In this document: positions 1-11,063 of the stretch, piece after piece
How the letters are laid out: each line of letters begins with the position of its first letter
Numbering within the stretch: position 1 is the stretch's first letter
DNA from: Bacteroidales bacterium Phil12
Lineage (GTDB): Bacteria > Bacteroidota > Bacteroidia > Bacteroidales > P3
Assembly (NCBI GenBank): GCA_002633275.1
Contig: NWBO01000069.1
Coordinates: 16,954 to 80,953 of the forward strand
DNA length: 64,000 nucleotides
Reading direction: 5' to 3'
Translations under genes and position numbers: made by a program
Notes under the pieces: generated by a model
What the model was told of the DNA's origin: nothing
Databases searched by the model: none
The model's input: the letters and a program-made list of their open reading frames with translations, nothing else

Positions 1-585
1 GGAGTCTATCGGCGTTACCAAAACAACAAAATCCTTTGGAGTTATTATACCATTCAACACGCCTTTATTATCGTATGGATTTTGTTTAAGATATCTGCCT
101 ATAAGTTTTGTTAATTCGGTTTTAGTGTTTGGCAAAACGGAAGTTAAAAGAATAAAATCTTTAAAATATTTCTGTATTTCGTTTTTTGTCGTTTCGTTTA
201 TCGGAAAAATATCTTGCTTATTATAAACGATGATATAAGGAATATTTCTATTAACAAAAGTATTGATAAGATTTTTTTCAGTATAGTCAAAACTGTTTTC
301 ACTAACCACGATAACGGCTAAATCCACAAGATTTACGGCTTCAAGTGTCTTGGTTTTTCTTTGCGGCGAAAGAATTGTGTTATCGTCCAATCCTGCCGTA
401 TCTATCAGCATTACTGCACCAATGTCATTCAACTCGATAGTTTTCTTTACAATATCGGTTGTAGTACCTCGTTGCTGCGAAACGATTGCCGTATTCTGTC
501 CCGTCAAAACATTAATCAACGAACTTTTCCCCACATTACACTTACCGAAAAAACCTATATGTGCTTTATTCTCTCTGTATTCCAT
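1..585 (-). CDS. hydF: [FeFe] hydrogenase maturation GTPase HydF, N-terminal part (cut by the window edge)
   Basis: The gene reads leftward from an ATG at 583-585 and is open to the window edge, giving 195 residues. The G1 loop is GKCNVGKSS, followed by an RGTTTD switch and LIDTAGLDD as the G3 motif, and YNKQD as the NKxD motif. The spacing and the IDTAGLDD sequence are those of HydF, the GTPase scaffold that assembles and delivers the di-iron subcluster of [FeFe] hydrogenase. Only the GTPase domain is visible. The C-terminal Fe-S cluster domain lies outside the window. An Era- or MnmE-type GTPase is the alternative, but the sequence around G2 and G3 fits HydF better. Its presence implies a fermentative, hydrogen-metabolising anaerobe. 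Confidence 0.85.
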   Translation of the reverse strand, partial: MEYRENKAHIGFFGKCNVGKSSLINVLTGQNTAIVSQQRGTTTDIVKKTIELNDIGAVMLIDTAGLDDNTILSPQRKTKTLEAVNLVDLAVIVVSENSFDYTEKNLINTFVNRNIPYIIVYNKQDIFPINETTKNEIQKYFKDFILLTSVLPNTKTELTKLIGRYLKQNPYDNKGVLNGIITPKDFVVLVTPIDS

Positions 586-601
586 AACAAAATTATTTTT
601 G

Positions 602-609
602 CAAAAGTA
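602..609 (-). promoter_or_regulatory. Possible -7 box for hydF
   Basis: On the minus strand this reads TACTTTTG, matching the Bacteroidetes -7 consensus TAnnTTTG, about 17 bases upstream of the hydF start codon. No -33 TTG lies at the usual 19-base spacing, so support is partial. Confidence 0.35.
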
Positions 610-703
610 ATAAAAACAAAGAAAAATTTTTTATTTAACACTGCAAAAATAGTTTATCACATAATTTTTTTAATGTTTAACACTATTTGAATGAAAATTA
701 TAT

Positions 704-711
704 TAATTTTG
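704..711 (+). promoter_or_regulatory. Possible -7 box for the glmU-like/lon pair
   Basis: TAATTTTG matches the TAnnTTTG -7 consensus and lies 37 bases upstream of the ATG at 749. A TTTG at 686-689 is only 14 bases upstream, closer than the usual 19, so the -33 half is not convincing. Confidence 0.45.
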
Positions 712-748
712 TCGGTTGTTAGAATGATGAAATTTAATATTATAGATT

Positions 749-1936
749 ATGAAATACATTCTTTTTGATTCCAAAATAAGAGAGACATTGAAACCATTGA
801 CTTATACCCGTCCAGTTTGCGATATAAGGTGCGGTATAATGACAATAAGAGAAAAATGGGAAACACTCCTTAACGCCAAAACATATACATTTACGGAGGA
901 TTATTTAAAAAACAAATACGAATTTGCTGTTGATGACAAAATGATTTTTATTGACGGCAAGGTTATACCAACAAAAGATTTAGTTCAGAAAATAATAAAC
1001 TTGAATTTAGGAGAAGAGATTTATTACGAAAATCAACTTATAGCAAAATGCGAAAGTGAAGATAGTTTTTACCAAAAAGTATCTATCAATAAAAAACGTA
1101 TAAACTACAATCTTTCGTTAAACATGCTTTACTCGTTGGTTAGCATCTTTACATTGAATGGAGAAGAGATACAACGAGATTTTGATATTCTAACGCAAGG
1201 AAGACAATCTGCCACTTTGTCAGACACAAATAGAGTAATAGGAAAAGAAAATATTTTTGTCGAAGAAGGTGCAAAAATAGAATTTGCCACACTCAACGCC
1301 CAAGAAGGACCAATATACATCGGAAAAGATTGTCAAATTATGGAGAATGCCGCAATAAGAGGACCGTTCTCAATGCTTGATAAATCTGTTATAAAGATGA
1401 GTGCAAAGATATATGGACCTGTTAGTTTAGGACCTGCGTGTAAAATTGGCGGAGAGGTTGAAGATTGCGTGTTTATAGGTTATTCCAACAAGGCTCATGA
1501 CGGATATTTTGGCAATAGTGTGCTTGGTGAGTGGTGTAATATAGGTGCAGACAGCAATACGTCAAATTTGAAAAACACTTATGATAATATCAAACTTTGG
1601 AGTATCGAGCATTCCACCTTTGAACCTACGGGAGTTATTTTTTGCGGAACTATTATGGCAGATCATGCAAAATGCGGTATAAATACAATGTTCAACACTG
1701 GCACGGTTATTGGGGTAGGAAGTAATGTCTTTGGTTCGGGTTATCAACGTAACTATATACCTTCCTTTATATGGGGCGGAACCAAGGGGCTGAGACGTGA
1801 TTATGATGTAGAAAAGGTTATCAAGACTGCCGAGATTGTTGAAGCAAGGCGAAATGTCAAGATGTCGGAGGCAGATAAAAATATTCTGAGATATATCTAC
1901 AAAATAACTCACAGCGACCGAGATTTTTTTGAATAA
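749..1936 (+). CDS. GlmU-like nucleotidyltransferase/acyltransferase (Bacteroidetes type)
   Basis: A 395-residue protein. The N-terminus (LFDSKIRETLKPLTYTRPV) is the start of the Bacteroidetes 'alternative GlmU' family, a degenerate sugar-phosphate nucleotidyltransferase domain. From about residue 165 a left-handed beta-helix built of hexapeptide repeats follows (IGKENIF, IGKDCQIM, IGGEVEDCVFIG and similar). By family knowledge it is expected to make UDP-GlcNAc in the cytoplasm for peptidoglycan and lipid A, but neither partial reaction can be proven from sequence. It is 23 bases upstream of lon in the same direction, so the two are probably co-transcribed. The start is the first ATG after a TAATTTTG box. 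Confidence 0.8.
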   Translation: MKYILFDSKIRETLKPLTYTRPVCDIRCGIMTIREKWETLLNAKTYTFTEDYLKNKYEFAVDDKMIFIDGKVIPTKDLVQKIINLNLGEEIYYENQLIAKCESEDSFYQKVSINKKRINYNLSLNMLYSLVSIFTLNGEEIQRDFDILTQGRQSATLSDTNRVIGKENIFVEEGAKIEFATLNAQEGPIYIGKDCQIMENAAIRGPFSMLDKSVIKMSAKIYGPVSLGPACKIGGEVEDCVFIGYSNKAHDGYFGNSVLGEWCNIGADSNTSNLKNTYDNIKLWSIEHSTFEPTGVIFCGTIMADHAKCGINTMFNTGTVIGVGSNVFGSGYQRNYIPSFIWGGTKGLRRDYDVEKVIKTAEIVEARRNVKMSEADKNILRYIYKITHSDRDFFE

Positions 1937-1959
1937 ACACTAAACAAGAAAAAGTTTTA

Positions 1960-4377
1960 ATGGATTTAGAGAAATTTGAGAACTTATTGAAATTAGCTGA
2001 TAGCGACAAGGTTGATATGTTACCATTGTTACATTCTTCGATTAATGAAACACCCGATGTGGATTTAAGTGATGTAGAACCGATAATTCCATTGTTACCC
2101 GTACGTGGTAATGTTGTGTTCCCAATAATATTGATGCCTATTGCCGCAGGCAGAAAAAAAAGTATTCAACTGCTAAAAGATAGTTTCAAAGACAAGAAAA
2201 CTATCGGTGTCGTATCTCAAAACAACGACAAAGACGAGCCAACTATGGACGATTTGTTCAAAGTGGGAGTTCTGGCAAAGGTTCATGAAGTTTTCACCTT
2301 ACAAGATGACAGTGTTATGGTTGTTTTGCAAGGTATCGAACGTTTCAATCTTACCGAATTTATCGACGGCAAAGATTATTGGAGATGTACTTGGAGTATC
2401 AATCCCGATGGTTGCAAAAAACTGTCAAAAGATGCCGCTATATTGTCCGATACGTTGAAAGATATGTTTGTTCAACTTTTGGGTATGATGCCTAATGTTC
2501 CATCGGGAGCGTTACTGGGACCCAAAAACATAAAGAATCCATATTATCTTTTGAATCACGTTGCCGCACAATTGGATATAAAACTTGAAGACAAACAAAA
2601 ACTTTTGGAGATAAACGATTTCAAAAAACGAATACAAAAAGTTATCGCTTATCTTTCGGAAGAAATAAAAAAACAAGAGATAAAACAGCAAATTCAAAAG
2701 AAAGCCTCAAACGATCTAAACAAACAACAACGAGAATACTACTTAAACCAACAATTAAAGACTATTCAAGAAGAACTTGGAGGCAATCCGACCGACCAAA
2801 CCATTAAGGAATTAGTTGCTAAATCCAAGAAAAAAAAGTGGTCAAAAGAAGTTCAAGAGGCTTTTGATAAAGAGATAAAAAAACTTGAAACAATCCACCC
2901 GCAAAGTCCTGACTATTCTATTGAGTTGTCATATATCGGATTTATGCTTGATTTACCTTGGGACAACGTAAGCGAAGATAATTATAATATTGACAAAGCC
3001 AAAAAGACCTTAGATGAAGACCATTACGGATTGGAAAAAGTCAAACAAAGAATTATTGAGCATCTTTCGGTTTTGAAAGTTAAGAAAGATATGACTGCAC
3101 CTATTATCTGTTTGGTAGGTCCTCCGGGAGTTGGCAAGACCTCTCTTGGTAAAAGCATTGCCAAAGCAATGAATAGAGAATATATCCGTGTTGCTTTGGG
3201 TGGTGTTAATGATGAAAGCGAGATACGTGGCCATAGAAGAACATATATAGGTGCAATGCCGGGACGAATTTTGAAATCTTTATCGAAAATCAAACACTCT
3301 AATTGTGTATTTGTTTTGGACGAGATTGATAAGATTATGGGTATGAGTGTTAATGGCGACCCTGCGGCTGCAATGCTTGAAGTGTTAGACCCGGAACAAA
3401 ACACGGCATTCCATGACAACTATTTGGATATTGATTACGATTTAAGCAAGGTAATGTTCATTGCAACGGCAAATTCTCTGCAAAACGTTCATCCTGCACT
3501 AATCGACAGAATGGAGATAATAGATATTTCCGGTTACATTGAGCAGGAAAAGCTCCAAATAGCAAAACAACATCTTATTCCTAATAATATCAAAGCAAAT
3601 GGTCTGACAAAAAGACAATTTGCCTTAAACGACGATGTCTTATCATACATTATTAATAATTATACACGCGAATCGGGAGTAAGACGATTAGATAAAGTTA
3701 TTGCAAAACTTGTCCGTTCAAGAGTTGTTCAAATCGCTTCCGAACAAAATTACAAGAAAAACATAGAGATAAAAGACTTGCAACCAATCTTGGGTCTTCC
3801 GACTTCATATCACGAAAACAGTTTGGAAGAAGATTCCGTCGGAGTTGTTACGGGTTTGGCTTGGACTGAGGTCGGAGGAGAAATACTTTTCGTTGAATCT
3901 TCTGTTTGCAAGGGTAAAGGTGCGATAAATCTTACGGGTAATTTGGGTGATGTAATGAAAGAGAGTGCTTTATTGGCTTTTGAATACATCAAATCCAACG
4001 CAAAAGCCTTAAAAATCAAAGAAGATTTGTTTGAAAACATAGATATAAACATTCACTGCCCTGAGGGTGCTACGCCAAAGGACGGTCCTTCAGCTGGAAT
4101 AACAATGCTAACGGCTATGCTATCTGCTTTGACTAATAAAAAAGTTAGGCACACTGTTGCAATGACTGGGGAGATTACGTTAAGAGGTAAGGTTCTGCCT
4201 GTCGGAGGTATAAAAGAAAAGATTTTGGCTGCCAAGCGAGGTAAAATAACCGATATTATCCTTTCAAAGCAAAACCAAAAAGACATAGAAGATATTAATG
4301 CCAAGTATTTGGAGAGTATGTCATTCCACTATGTCGATACAGCCAAAGACGTTTTACAACACGCTTTTGCAAAGTAG
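1960..4377 (+). CDS. lon: ATP-dependent protease La (Lon)
   Basis: An 805-residue cytoplasmic AAA+ serine protease, the usual length for LonA. Domain order is: substrate-binding LON domain (starting near IIPLLPVRGNVVFP), coiled-coil middle (about 225-300), AAA+ module with Walker A GPPGVGKT at about 387-394 and Walker B FVLDEIDK, then the peptidase domain with the catalytic serine in PKDGPSAGIT (about S711) and the lysine in GGIKEK (about K754). It degrades misfolded and regulatory proteins. It follows the glmU-like gene by 23 bases and ends before a strong terminator. All key residues are present, and the gene is intact. Confidence 0.98.
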   Translation: MDLEKFENLLKLADSDKVDMLPLLHSSINETPDVDLSDVEPIIPLLPVRGNVVFPIILMPIAAGRKKSIQLLKDSFKDKKTIGVVSQNNDKDEPTMDDLFKVGVLAKVHEVFTLQDDSVMVVLQGIERFNLTEFIDGKDYWRCTWSINPDGCKKLSKDAAILSDTLKDMFVQLLGMMPNVPSGALLGPKNIKNPYYLLNHVAAQLDIKLEDKQKLLEINDFKKRIQKVIAYLSEEIKKQEIKQQIQKKASNDLNKQQREYYLNQQLKTIQEELGGNPTDQTIKELVAKSKKKKWSKEVQEAFDKEIKKLETIHPQSPDYSIELSYIGFMLDLPWDNVSEDNYNIDKAKKTLDEDHYGLEKVKQRIIEHLSVLKVKKDMTAPIICLVGPPGVGKTSLGKSIAKAMNREYIRVALGGVNDESEIRGHRRTYIGAMPGRILKSLSKIKHSNCVFVLDEIDKIMGMSVNGDPAAAMLEVLDPEQNTAFHDNYLDIDYDLSKVMFIATANSLQNVHPALIDRMEIIDISGYIEQEKLQIAKQHLIPNNIKANGLTKRQFALNDDVLSYIINNYTRESGVRRLDKVIAKLVRSRVVQIASEQNYKKNIEIKDLQPILGLPTSYHENSLEEDSVGVVTGLAWTEVGGEILFVESSVCKGKGAINLTGNLGDVMKESALLAFEYIKSNAKALKIKEDLFENIDINIHCPEGATPKDGPSAGITMLTAMLSALTNKKVRHTVAMTGEITLRGKVLPVGGIKEKILAAKRGKITDIILSKQNQKDIEDINAKYLESMSFHYVDTAKDVLQHAFAK

Positions 4378-4416
4378 TCGAACAGCAAGTTTATAACCAT
4401 TATATATAGATGTATT

Positions 4417-4448
4417 AAGGATTGTCTTATCGGCAATCCTTTTATTTT
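4417..4448 (+). terminator. Intrinsic terminator after lon
   Basis: AAGGATTG at 4417-4424 pairs with CAATCCTT at 4434-4441 across a 9-base loop, followed by a T-rich run. It lies 40 bases past the lon stop. Confidence 0.8.
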
Positions 4449-4539
4449 TATTTTGATTTTTTGAACCTTTTCTTTCATTATTTTTGCAATAAATTCAAAA
4501 AACACTTATAATACTTGCTGTTATTCAATTATATTGTTG

Positions 4540-4547
4540 TACATTTG
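4540..4547 (+). promoter_or_regulatory. -7 box for the RibD-like reductase gene
   Basis: TACATTTG fits TAnnTTTG and is 47 bases upstream of the ATG at 4594. A TTG at 4515-4517 is 22 bases upstream, slightly wider than the common 19. Confidence 0.5.
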
Positions 4548-4593
4548 CAACTGATGTATAGCAAATTTATAAACTAAAAAATATTTTTATCAA

Positions 4594-5274
4594 ATGAAAC
4601 CTTACATTATTTGCCATATGATGTCAAGTATTGACGGCAGAATAGACTGTGATATGACCGAACAATTGGAAGGAGGCGATGCTTATTACAGAATACTTGA
4701 ACAATTAAATGTCCCGACAAGAATAAGCGGCAAGATAACAGCCGAAAGGCATTTCGCACTATCGGGCAGTTTCGTTGCAAAAGACTCCGAGCCAATCAAA
4801 CAAGACACATTTTGGAAAGCGGTTGAAAGCAAAAACGGATATAGTGTTGTTATGGACACCAAAGGCTCTTTGCTTTGGTCAAATGACGAACAGATTGACG
4901 ACAAGCCTTTGGTTTGTGCGTTATCGCAAAAAGTCAGCAAAGAGTATCTTCATTATTTAAGACAACGAAACATTTCTTACATCGTTGCTGGCGAAAATCA
5001 CATAGATTTGAATAAAATAACCGAAATATTAGCCAACGAATTTGATTCTCCTCGTATAGCAATTATAGGTGGTGGAGCAATCAACGGCAGTTTTCTAACC
5101 GCAGGCTTATTGAATGAAATCAGTTTAATTCTTGCACCCGGTATTGACGGCAGATTAAATCAGCCTTGTCTTTTTGATGGATTGAAAGAAACTGAAAGCC
5201 CAATAAAACTAAAACTTGTTGAATGCACCCCGATAAACAACACCTTGTGGATTAGATATAAGGTCAAGAAATAA
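4594..5274 (+). CDS. RibD C-terminal/dihydrofolate-reductase-fold reductase
   Basis: A 226-residue protein with the RibD C-terminal reductase fold. The N-terminus CHMMSSIDGRID is the typical first strand with the SIDG motif. The middle has GKITAERHF, and AIIGGGAINGSFL near residue 150 is the NADPH-binding glycine loop. In the riboflavin pathway this fold reduces the ribose of the deaminated pyrimidine intermediate. Stand-alone members may act on other pteridine- or pyrimidine-like substrates. There is no deaminase domain and no other riboflavin gene nearby, so the pathway role is inferred from fold only. It has its own promoter-like box and a terminator upstream, so it is probably monocistronic. 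Confidence 0.8.
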   Translation: MKPYIICHMMSSIDGRIDCDMTEQLEGGDAYYRILEQLNVPTRISGKITAERHFALSGSFVAKDSEPIKQDTFWKAVESKNGYSVVMDTKGSLLWSNDEQIDDKPLVCALSQKVSKEYLHYLRQRNISYIVAGENHIDLNKITEILANEFDSPRIAIIGGGAINGSFLTAGLLNEISLILAPGIDGRLNQPCLFDGLKETESPIKLKLVECTPINNTLWIRYKVKK

Positions 5275-5511
5275 AGTTACCTGCAAAAGAAAACAACGGA
5301 TATTTTAATTTTTATTTTATATTTTCAACGGTTTGATATAACCATTTAATGAATAAACTTTTAGTGAGTTATTTGAGAAGTTATGGTAACGACTTAGAAA
5401 CCGTGCAATTTTCAGTGTTTTGCTATGTTCTGTTGTTAAATAACCCTTTCTTTTACAAAAGCAAGGAAATAATCTAATACATACAATGTAGAGGGATAAA
5501 TAAAGTTGCGA

Positions 5512-8121
5512 CTATTGGTTAAGTTTGTTTAATCGCATTACGATTGATGTTTGACTTCTTCCCATTTTTGCTGCAATATACTTAATACTCTTGCCCTCAT
5601 TGTGTAGTTTCAATAGAAATTGGTCTGCACTTCTTGTCCATCTTTTATTAGCATTGGGGTGTTTTACATAACTTTCTTCTGAGACCTTTTCAGGGTGCAA
5701 AAACTCATCTACAAATACAGAGGGGAAACGCTTGTCGTATAGTACAAATGTTTTAATCTTTGCTCTTGTTATCGCCACATAAAACAATCTACGCTCTTCT
5801 CCATACGGGAATTGGTCACTTTTAGTGAGTACATAGTTAAGTACAGGGTCATCACTCACGAGAGAAGGGAAACCATATGTATCCTCGTTACATTGTAAGA
5901 GTATTACATAATCCGCTTCAAGACCTTTTGATTTATGTACTGTCAAGAACTCAATTTTTCTTCCTCCTATCACATAATAGAATCTATTACCCTCTTTAAT
6001 GGATTGATACATAAAAGAGAGGTAATAATCATCAAAGGAATAACGCCCCAACAAAAATATAGATTTATCTGATGGAATAGAAGCCACAAGTTGTCCTATC
6101 ATATTGCAATAATCTCGTCTATCGTAAGAATGGAACTCTAACTCTGTTTTCATTTCAGAACTGAACGAGTGTATATCCTTTTGTATTTGTGCTTTATTGC
6201 GTTGTATGAAGCGTGAGGACAACGAAACCAAAGGCTCTCCAAATCTATATGTGGTTTCAATTTTGTTTATCTCTGTTGCACCAAAGTATTCGGGAAATCG
6301 ATTAAAAAGTGCCATATCACTTCCTGAAAAACGATATATGGATTGCCAATCATCACCTACACAGAACAACTTTGCAGACGGATTCCCATCTCTCAATACT
6401 TTTAAGAAATTGTAACGGTCAATCGATATGTCTTGAAACTCATCCACAATAATATAATCATACTCAACAGGGTATGAAGTACGACATATTTCCGTGGCTT
6501 GAAGAATTGCATCAGTAAAATCAATTTGGTTACTGTCATTTAATGCCTTTATATAACATTCATATACAGGCAAAAATATGTTCTTTATAATAAATACGCT
6601 TCGTTCATCATTGGCTTTTTTCGCTCGCATTAAAACCTCTTCGACTGATTTGCAACTTGATTTCACCAATGTTACGAACGTAACAACAAGGCGTATAAAT
6701 GCCTTTTCTTGCTTACTGCTCTTGGGTAAAACCAATTCATATAATTCTTCATCGCTTTTTTCTTGAATTGGTACACCTGCATCTTCTAATATCTTTTTAA
6801 GTTTATTTCTTATATCAGAATAATGGAAATCCGTACTTGATGTTACCAATAGTTGCGTACCAAATTTTTCATGAGCCGCTTTCTTCCAAGTTATACCATC
6901 ATTATATTTTTGATTGGCTTCTTCGTGTGTCATATTCTTGTCTTTTGCAAACCACGCAGGGACAAGACTATGCTCATCTATTCCGAAATGTTCCAAATAG
7001 ATGCGTTTGGTTAATCCTGCTTGCACAAAATATATTGAGAAATCGGGACGATACTGCGAATGCATTTCATCTGCCAACTGATGCTCGTATTGTTCTTCAT
7101 ATCTGAATTTCACTCCAAGTGAAGCTAATATAAAACATATCTTTTGTTCTTCTTTACTTTTTACAGATATCATTCTGCCGTCCATATCAGGAACAATTAC
7201 CTTTATTTGTGAATTCTTTTGTTCGGATAAGTACACACGTCTTTCATTTTTACATCGTTCCCAATCCGCTTCATTATTTTGATAATCAACAAAATATTTT
7301 AATACACTTTTCTTAAAATCCTCATCCTTTAATAGTTTGTGGTATATTTCTATAAAAAGAGCATCTGTATTGTTGCAAATAGAGGGTTTTATTCCTGTTG
7401 TTCTACCGATAATATCAATGGCTAATTTATGAAATGTATAACCTTTCAAACCATCGGTAGCCATTCTCTCCGTAAGTTCGGCTGCTGCTTTGTTCGTGTA
7501 ACTAATTAGCAAAATTCTATTAGGTGCAATACCTTTTATTTCTGTTAGATACTTGACTTTTCCTACAATAGAAGAGGTCTTTCCACTACCTGCACTACTA
7601 ACCACTAAACAATTATCTTCCTCTGAAACAATTGAACGTCTTTGTTGTTTATCCAATGGATATTTCAAACAATGGTCAAAAAACTCTTTATGCGTATCAA
7701 GTAAGGAATTTATTACCATATCATTATGTTGTTTGACAAGCCTATTAATATTACCAAAGTCACGAATTAGGTTTGTGATTGTTACAGATGGCGTGATATT
7801 AAAAACTTCAAGTTTCTTAACAAGTGAATATGCCTCTTGAAAAAATGATATATAGTAATTAGTAAAATCTTTTTTTTCTGTTGTTGATATCACCTTACCA
7901 TAAAAAACATTGTTTAGGTCTGTTGAAATATCTACAAATATACTGTCATTGAGTTTATCCAATTCTTGGGCTTGCTCATCGTTGAACTTCTCTCTATGAG
8001 CGGTTATTCGATTTAATTTTTCTGTTAATTCTTTGGATTTGTTTTTGAGGTGTACTCGTATTGCTACTATTATGAAAATAGCAACAAGACAAATCAAAGA
8101 TATGAATAAAACTAACTGCAT
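5512..8121 (-). CDS. UvrD/Rep-family (helicase IV-like) DNA helicase with N-terminal membrane anchor
   Basis: An 869-residue superfamily 1A helicase. Residues about 3-23 are a hydrophobic segment (LVLFISLICLVAIFIIVAI) followed by basic residues, so the protein is probably anchored to the inner membrane. Walker A is SSAGSGKT at about 175-182, motif II is IIVDEFQDIS, and the C-terminal motifs include FLTVHKSKGLEADYV and RRLFYVAITRAK. Around 345-375 an insertion reads YRPDFSIYF then RIYLEHFGID, resembling the PD-(D/E)xK-like insert of helicase IV relatives. The last 45 residues (RSADQFLLKLHNEGKSIKY and GRSQTSIVMRLNKL) look like a small helix-turn-helix. The role is presumably in recombination or repair. 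Its leader region contains a large inverted repeat. Confidence 0.88.
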   Translation of the reverse strand: MQLVLFISLICLVAIFIIVAIRVHLKNKSKELTEKLNRITAHREKFNDEQAQELDKLNDSIFVDISTDLNNVFYGKVISTTEKKDFTNYYISFFQEAYSLVKKLEVFNITPSVTITNLIRDFGNINRLVKQHNDMVINSLLDTHKEFFDHCLKYPLDKQQRRSIVSEEDNCLVVSSAGSGKTSSIVGKVKYLTEIKGIAPNRILLISYTNKAAAELTERMATDGLKGYTFHKLAIDIIGRTTGIKPSICNNTDALFIEIYHKLLKDEDFKKSVLKYFVDYQNNEADWERCKNERRVYLSEQKNSQIKVIVPDMDGRMISVKSKEEQKICFILASLGVKFRYEEQYEHQLADEMHSQYRPDFSIYFVQAGLTKRIYLEHFGIDEHSLVPAWFAKDKNMTHEEANQKYNDGITWKKAAHEKFGTQLLVTSSTDFHYSDIRNKLKKILEDAGVPIQEKSDEELYELVLPKSSKQEKAFIRLVVTFVTLVKSSCKSVEEVLMRAKKANDERSVFIIKNIFLPVYECYIKALNDSNQIDFTDAILQATEICRTSYPVEYDYIIVDEFQDISIDRYNFLKVLRDGNPSAKLFCVGDDWQSIYRFSGSDMALFNRFPEYFGATEINKIETTYRFGEPLVSLSSRFIQRNKAQIQKDIHSFSSEMKTELEFHSYDRRDYCNMIGQLVASIPSDKSIFLLGRYSFDDYYLSFMYQSIKEGNRFYYVIGGRKIEFLTVHKSKGLEADYVILLQCNEDTYGFPSLVSDDPVLNYVLTKSDQFPYGEERRLFYVAITRAKIKTFVLYDKRFPSVFVDEFLHPEKVSEESYVKHPNANKRWTRSADQFLLKLHNEGKSIKYIAAKMGRSQTSIVMRLNKLNQ

Positions 8122-8327
8122 ATCCGAAAATAATAACTATTTAAATTTCTCAATCCATCCATCTATAATCATCTACTTTTGTACTCCATTGGAATTTCCA
8201 CATATCTCCTGTATTATCATTTATGAGATAGTATTGATACATACTTGTCAATGGTTGAATAGAGAATATACATTTTTCATTACATCTTCATTTTATGTTA
8301 TGTCTTCCAGTTACTAAAGACCTATAT

Positions 8328-8341
8328 ACGCTCCGAAGCGT
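8328..8341. other. Small stable hairpin in the helicase leader
   Basis: ACGCT, CCGA, AGCGT forms a 5-bp stem. On the minus strand the loop is TCGG, a tetraloop-like sequence. It lies between the helicase start and the large inverted repeat at 8362-8479 and may be part of the same leader structure. Confidence 0.45.
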
Positions 8342-8361
8342 AGAACTGTATGCCACACTCT

Positions 8362-8479
8362 TACTTGAAGGTCGTAGGAAACCTTGGATACGGATGTAAC
8401 AATAGCAGCCCACGCTATAGCGTGAGAACCACTATGCTATCCTTGTATCCAATTTGAAAATTTCCTACGTTTTCAAGTA
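8362..8479 (-). ncRNA. Large folded element, candidate structured 5' leader of the helicase mRNA
   Basis: The arms 8362-8391 and 8445-8479 pair over about 25 Watson-Crick base pairs in blocks: 8362-8369 with 8472-8479, 8373-8378 with 8464-8469, 8379-8381 with 8461-8463, and 8384-8391 with 8445-8452. The apical part contains a perfect 14-base palindrome (CACGCTATAGCGTG, 8411-8424). A minus-strand TACTTTTG box at 8545-8552 would place the structure in a roughly 415-base leader of the helicase gene. It could equally be a remnant of a small mobile repeat. I do not recognise it as a known RNA family. Confidence 0.5.
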
Positions 8480-8544
8480 CAAGATGAGCATAACGCTTCT
8501 TCTTTTTCTCGTATATCTTGGAATGGATTGCCCCAATCCGAATA

Positions 8545-8552
8545 CAAAAGTA
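8545..8552 (-). promoter_or_regulatory. Possible -7 box for the helicase transcript
   Basis: The minus strand reads TACTTTTG, matching TAnnTTTG. No TTG sits at the standard -33 spacing. If used, the transcript would start near 8538 and contain the folded element at 8362-8479. Confidence 0.35.
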
Positions 8553-8828
8553 CAAAAAATCTGTGATAGAGTAGTCCTTTATCACGGACTTTGTTATGAT
8601 TTACAGATTAATACCTTTAACCCAAATCGGTCATTAGGAGAGTATATTTCCGCAATAATAATTGTAAATTATTGAGAATTTGCATATTGTAAACTTAATT
8701 TTCTAACAGTAGTCATTCAAAAGATGAAATTGTAAACAACTGCTTATCTATACTATACATCATAAAGAGAACCACAATCCCTAACGACCAATTTGGGTCT
8801 ATTCGGTAAAATATATGGTGATAACAGT

Positions 8829-8873
8829 GAATTAGTATTAAACATTAGCAAATTAGTGTTAAACACTGGTAAA
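8829..8873. repeat. Two adjacent copies of an interspersed 24-base repeat
   Basis: Copies at 8829-8852 and 8850-8873 share the core ATTAGTRTTAAACA. They resemble the exactly matching copies at 22080-22103 and 26051-26074 (inverted). Located downstream of groEL. Confidence 0.6.
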
Positions 8874-8931
8874 ATAACGTCCCAAACTAATTTCCCTGTT
8901 AGAGGTAGTGTTTTTATTACAACAAAAACAA

Positions 8932-8956
8932 AGACCGTAAGCAATGCTTACGGTCT
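8932..8956 (-). terminator. Intrinsic terminator of groEL
   Basis: A perfect 11-bp stem (AGACCGTAAGC with GCTTACGGTCT) and a 3-base loop, 50 bases past the groEL stop. In the minus direction a T-rich tract (TTGTTTTTGTTG) follows. Confidence 0.9.
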
Positions 8957-9005
8957 AAAATAATGCTTGAATATTTAATCAAAAAATCCTTTCAGATTTT
9001 TTCCA

Positions 9006-10649
<1,644 letters not shown>

Positions 10650-10784
10650 CTATTTTGTTTGTATTAATTTATTTGTTTTTGTCTTACGAGCGATTAAATT
10701 GATAATTAATGAATTTACAACTCGTTTTGTTAAAGTAATGCTGTTTTAATCCATATTTATAATAACTGAGTTAGTTGAAAATTT

Positions 10785-11063
10785 TTAGATTATAGCATAA
10801 ATATCGCTTTCACGCATAATCAAATACTTTTCGCCTGCAACTGATATTTCAGTTCCTGAATATTTTCCGTAAAGAACTTTATCGCCTACTTTTACAGTCA
10901 TAGGTTCATCTTTCTTGCCTTGTCCCACTGCGACAACTTCACCTTCCATTGGTTTTTCTTTTGCTGTGTCAGGGATAATGATTCCGCTTAAAGTCTTTTC
11001 TTCTGCCTCTGCCGGTTTAACCAAAACTCTATCTGCAAGAGGCTTAATGCTTAATTTTGCCAT
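10785..11063 (-). CDS. groES: Co-chaperonin GroES (Cpn10)
   Basis: A 92-residue protein with the full Cpn10 layout: [18 protein letters not shown] at the start, the mobile loop around [13 protein letters not shown], then VVAVGQGKK and [15 protein letters not shown]. It caps the GroEL ring during ATP-driven folding. It is the promoter-proximal gene of the groES-groEL pair. The region upstream (11064-11317) shows no clear TAnnTTTG box and no CIRCE inverted repeat. Confidence 0.98.
   Translation of the reverse strand: MAKLSIKPLADRVLVKPAEAEEKTLSGIIIPDTAKEKPMEGEVVAVGQGKKDEPMTVKVGDKVLYGKYSGTEISVAGEKYLIMRESDIYAII

Larger units (their letters stand above)
8122..9005. other. Gene-poor interval upstream of the helicase and downstream of groEL
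   Basis: I see no convincing coding sequence in this 884-base gap. It holds a possible minus-strand promoter, a large inverted repeat, two copies of an interspersed repeat and the groEL terminator, each listed separately. A plus-strand TACTTTTG box at 8174-8181 has no obvious gene behind it. Confidence 0.6.

Noticed and set aside
8411..8424. A 14-base perfect palindrome as an independent operator
   Set aside because: It sits at the tip of the larger inverted repeat and is better explained as its apical hairpin.
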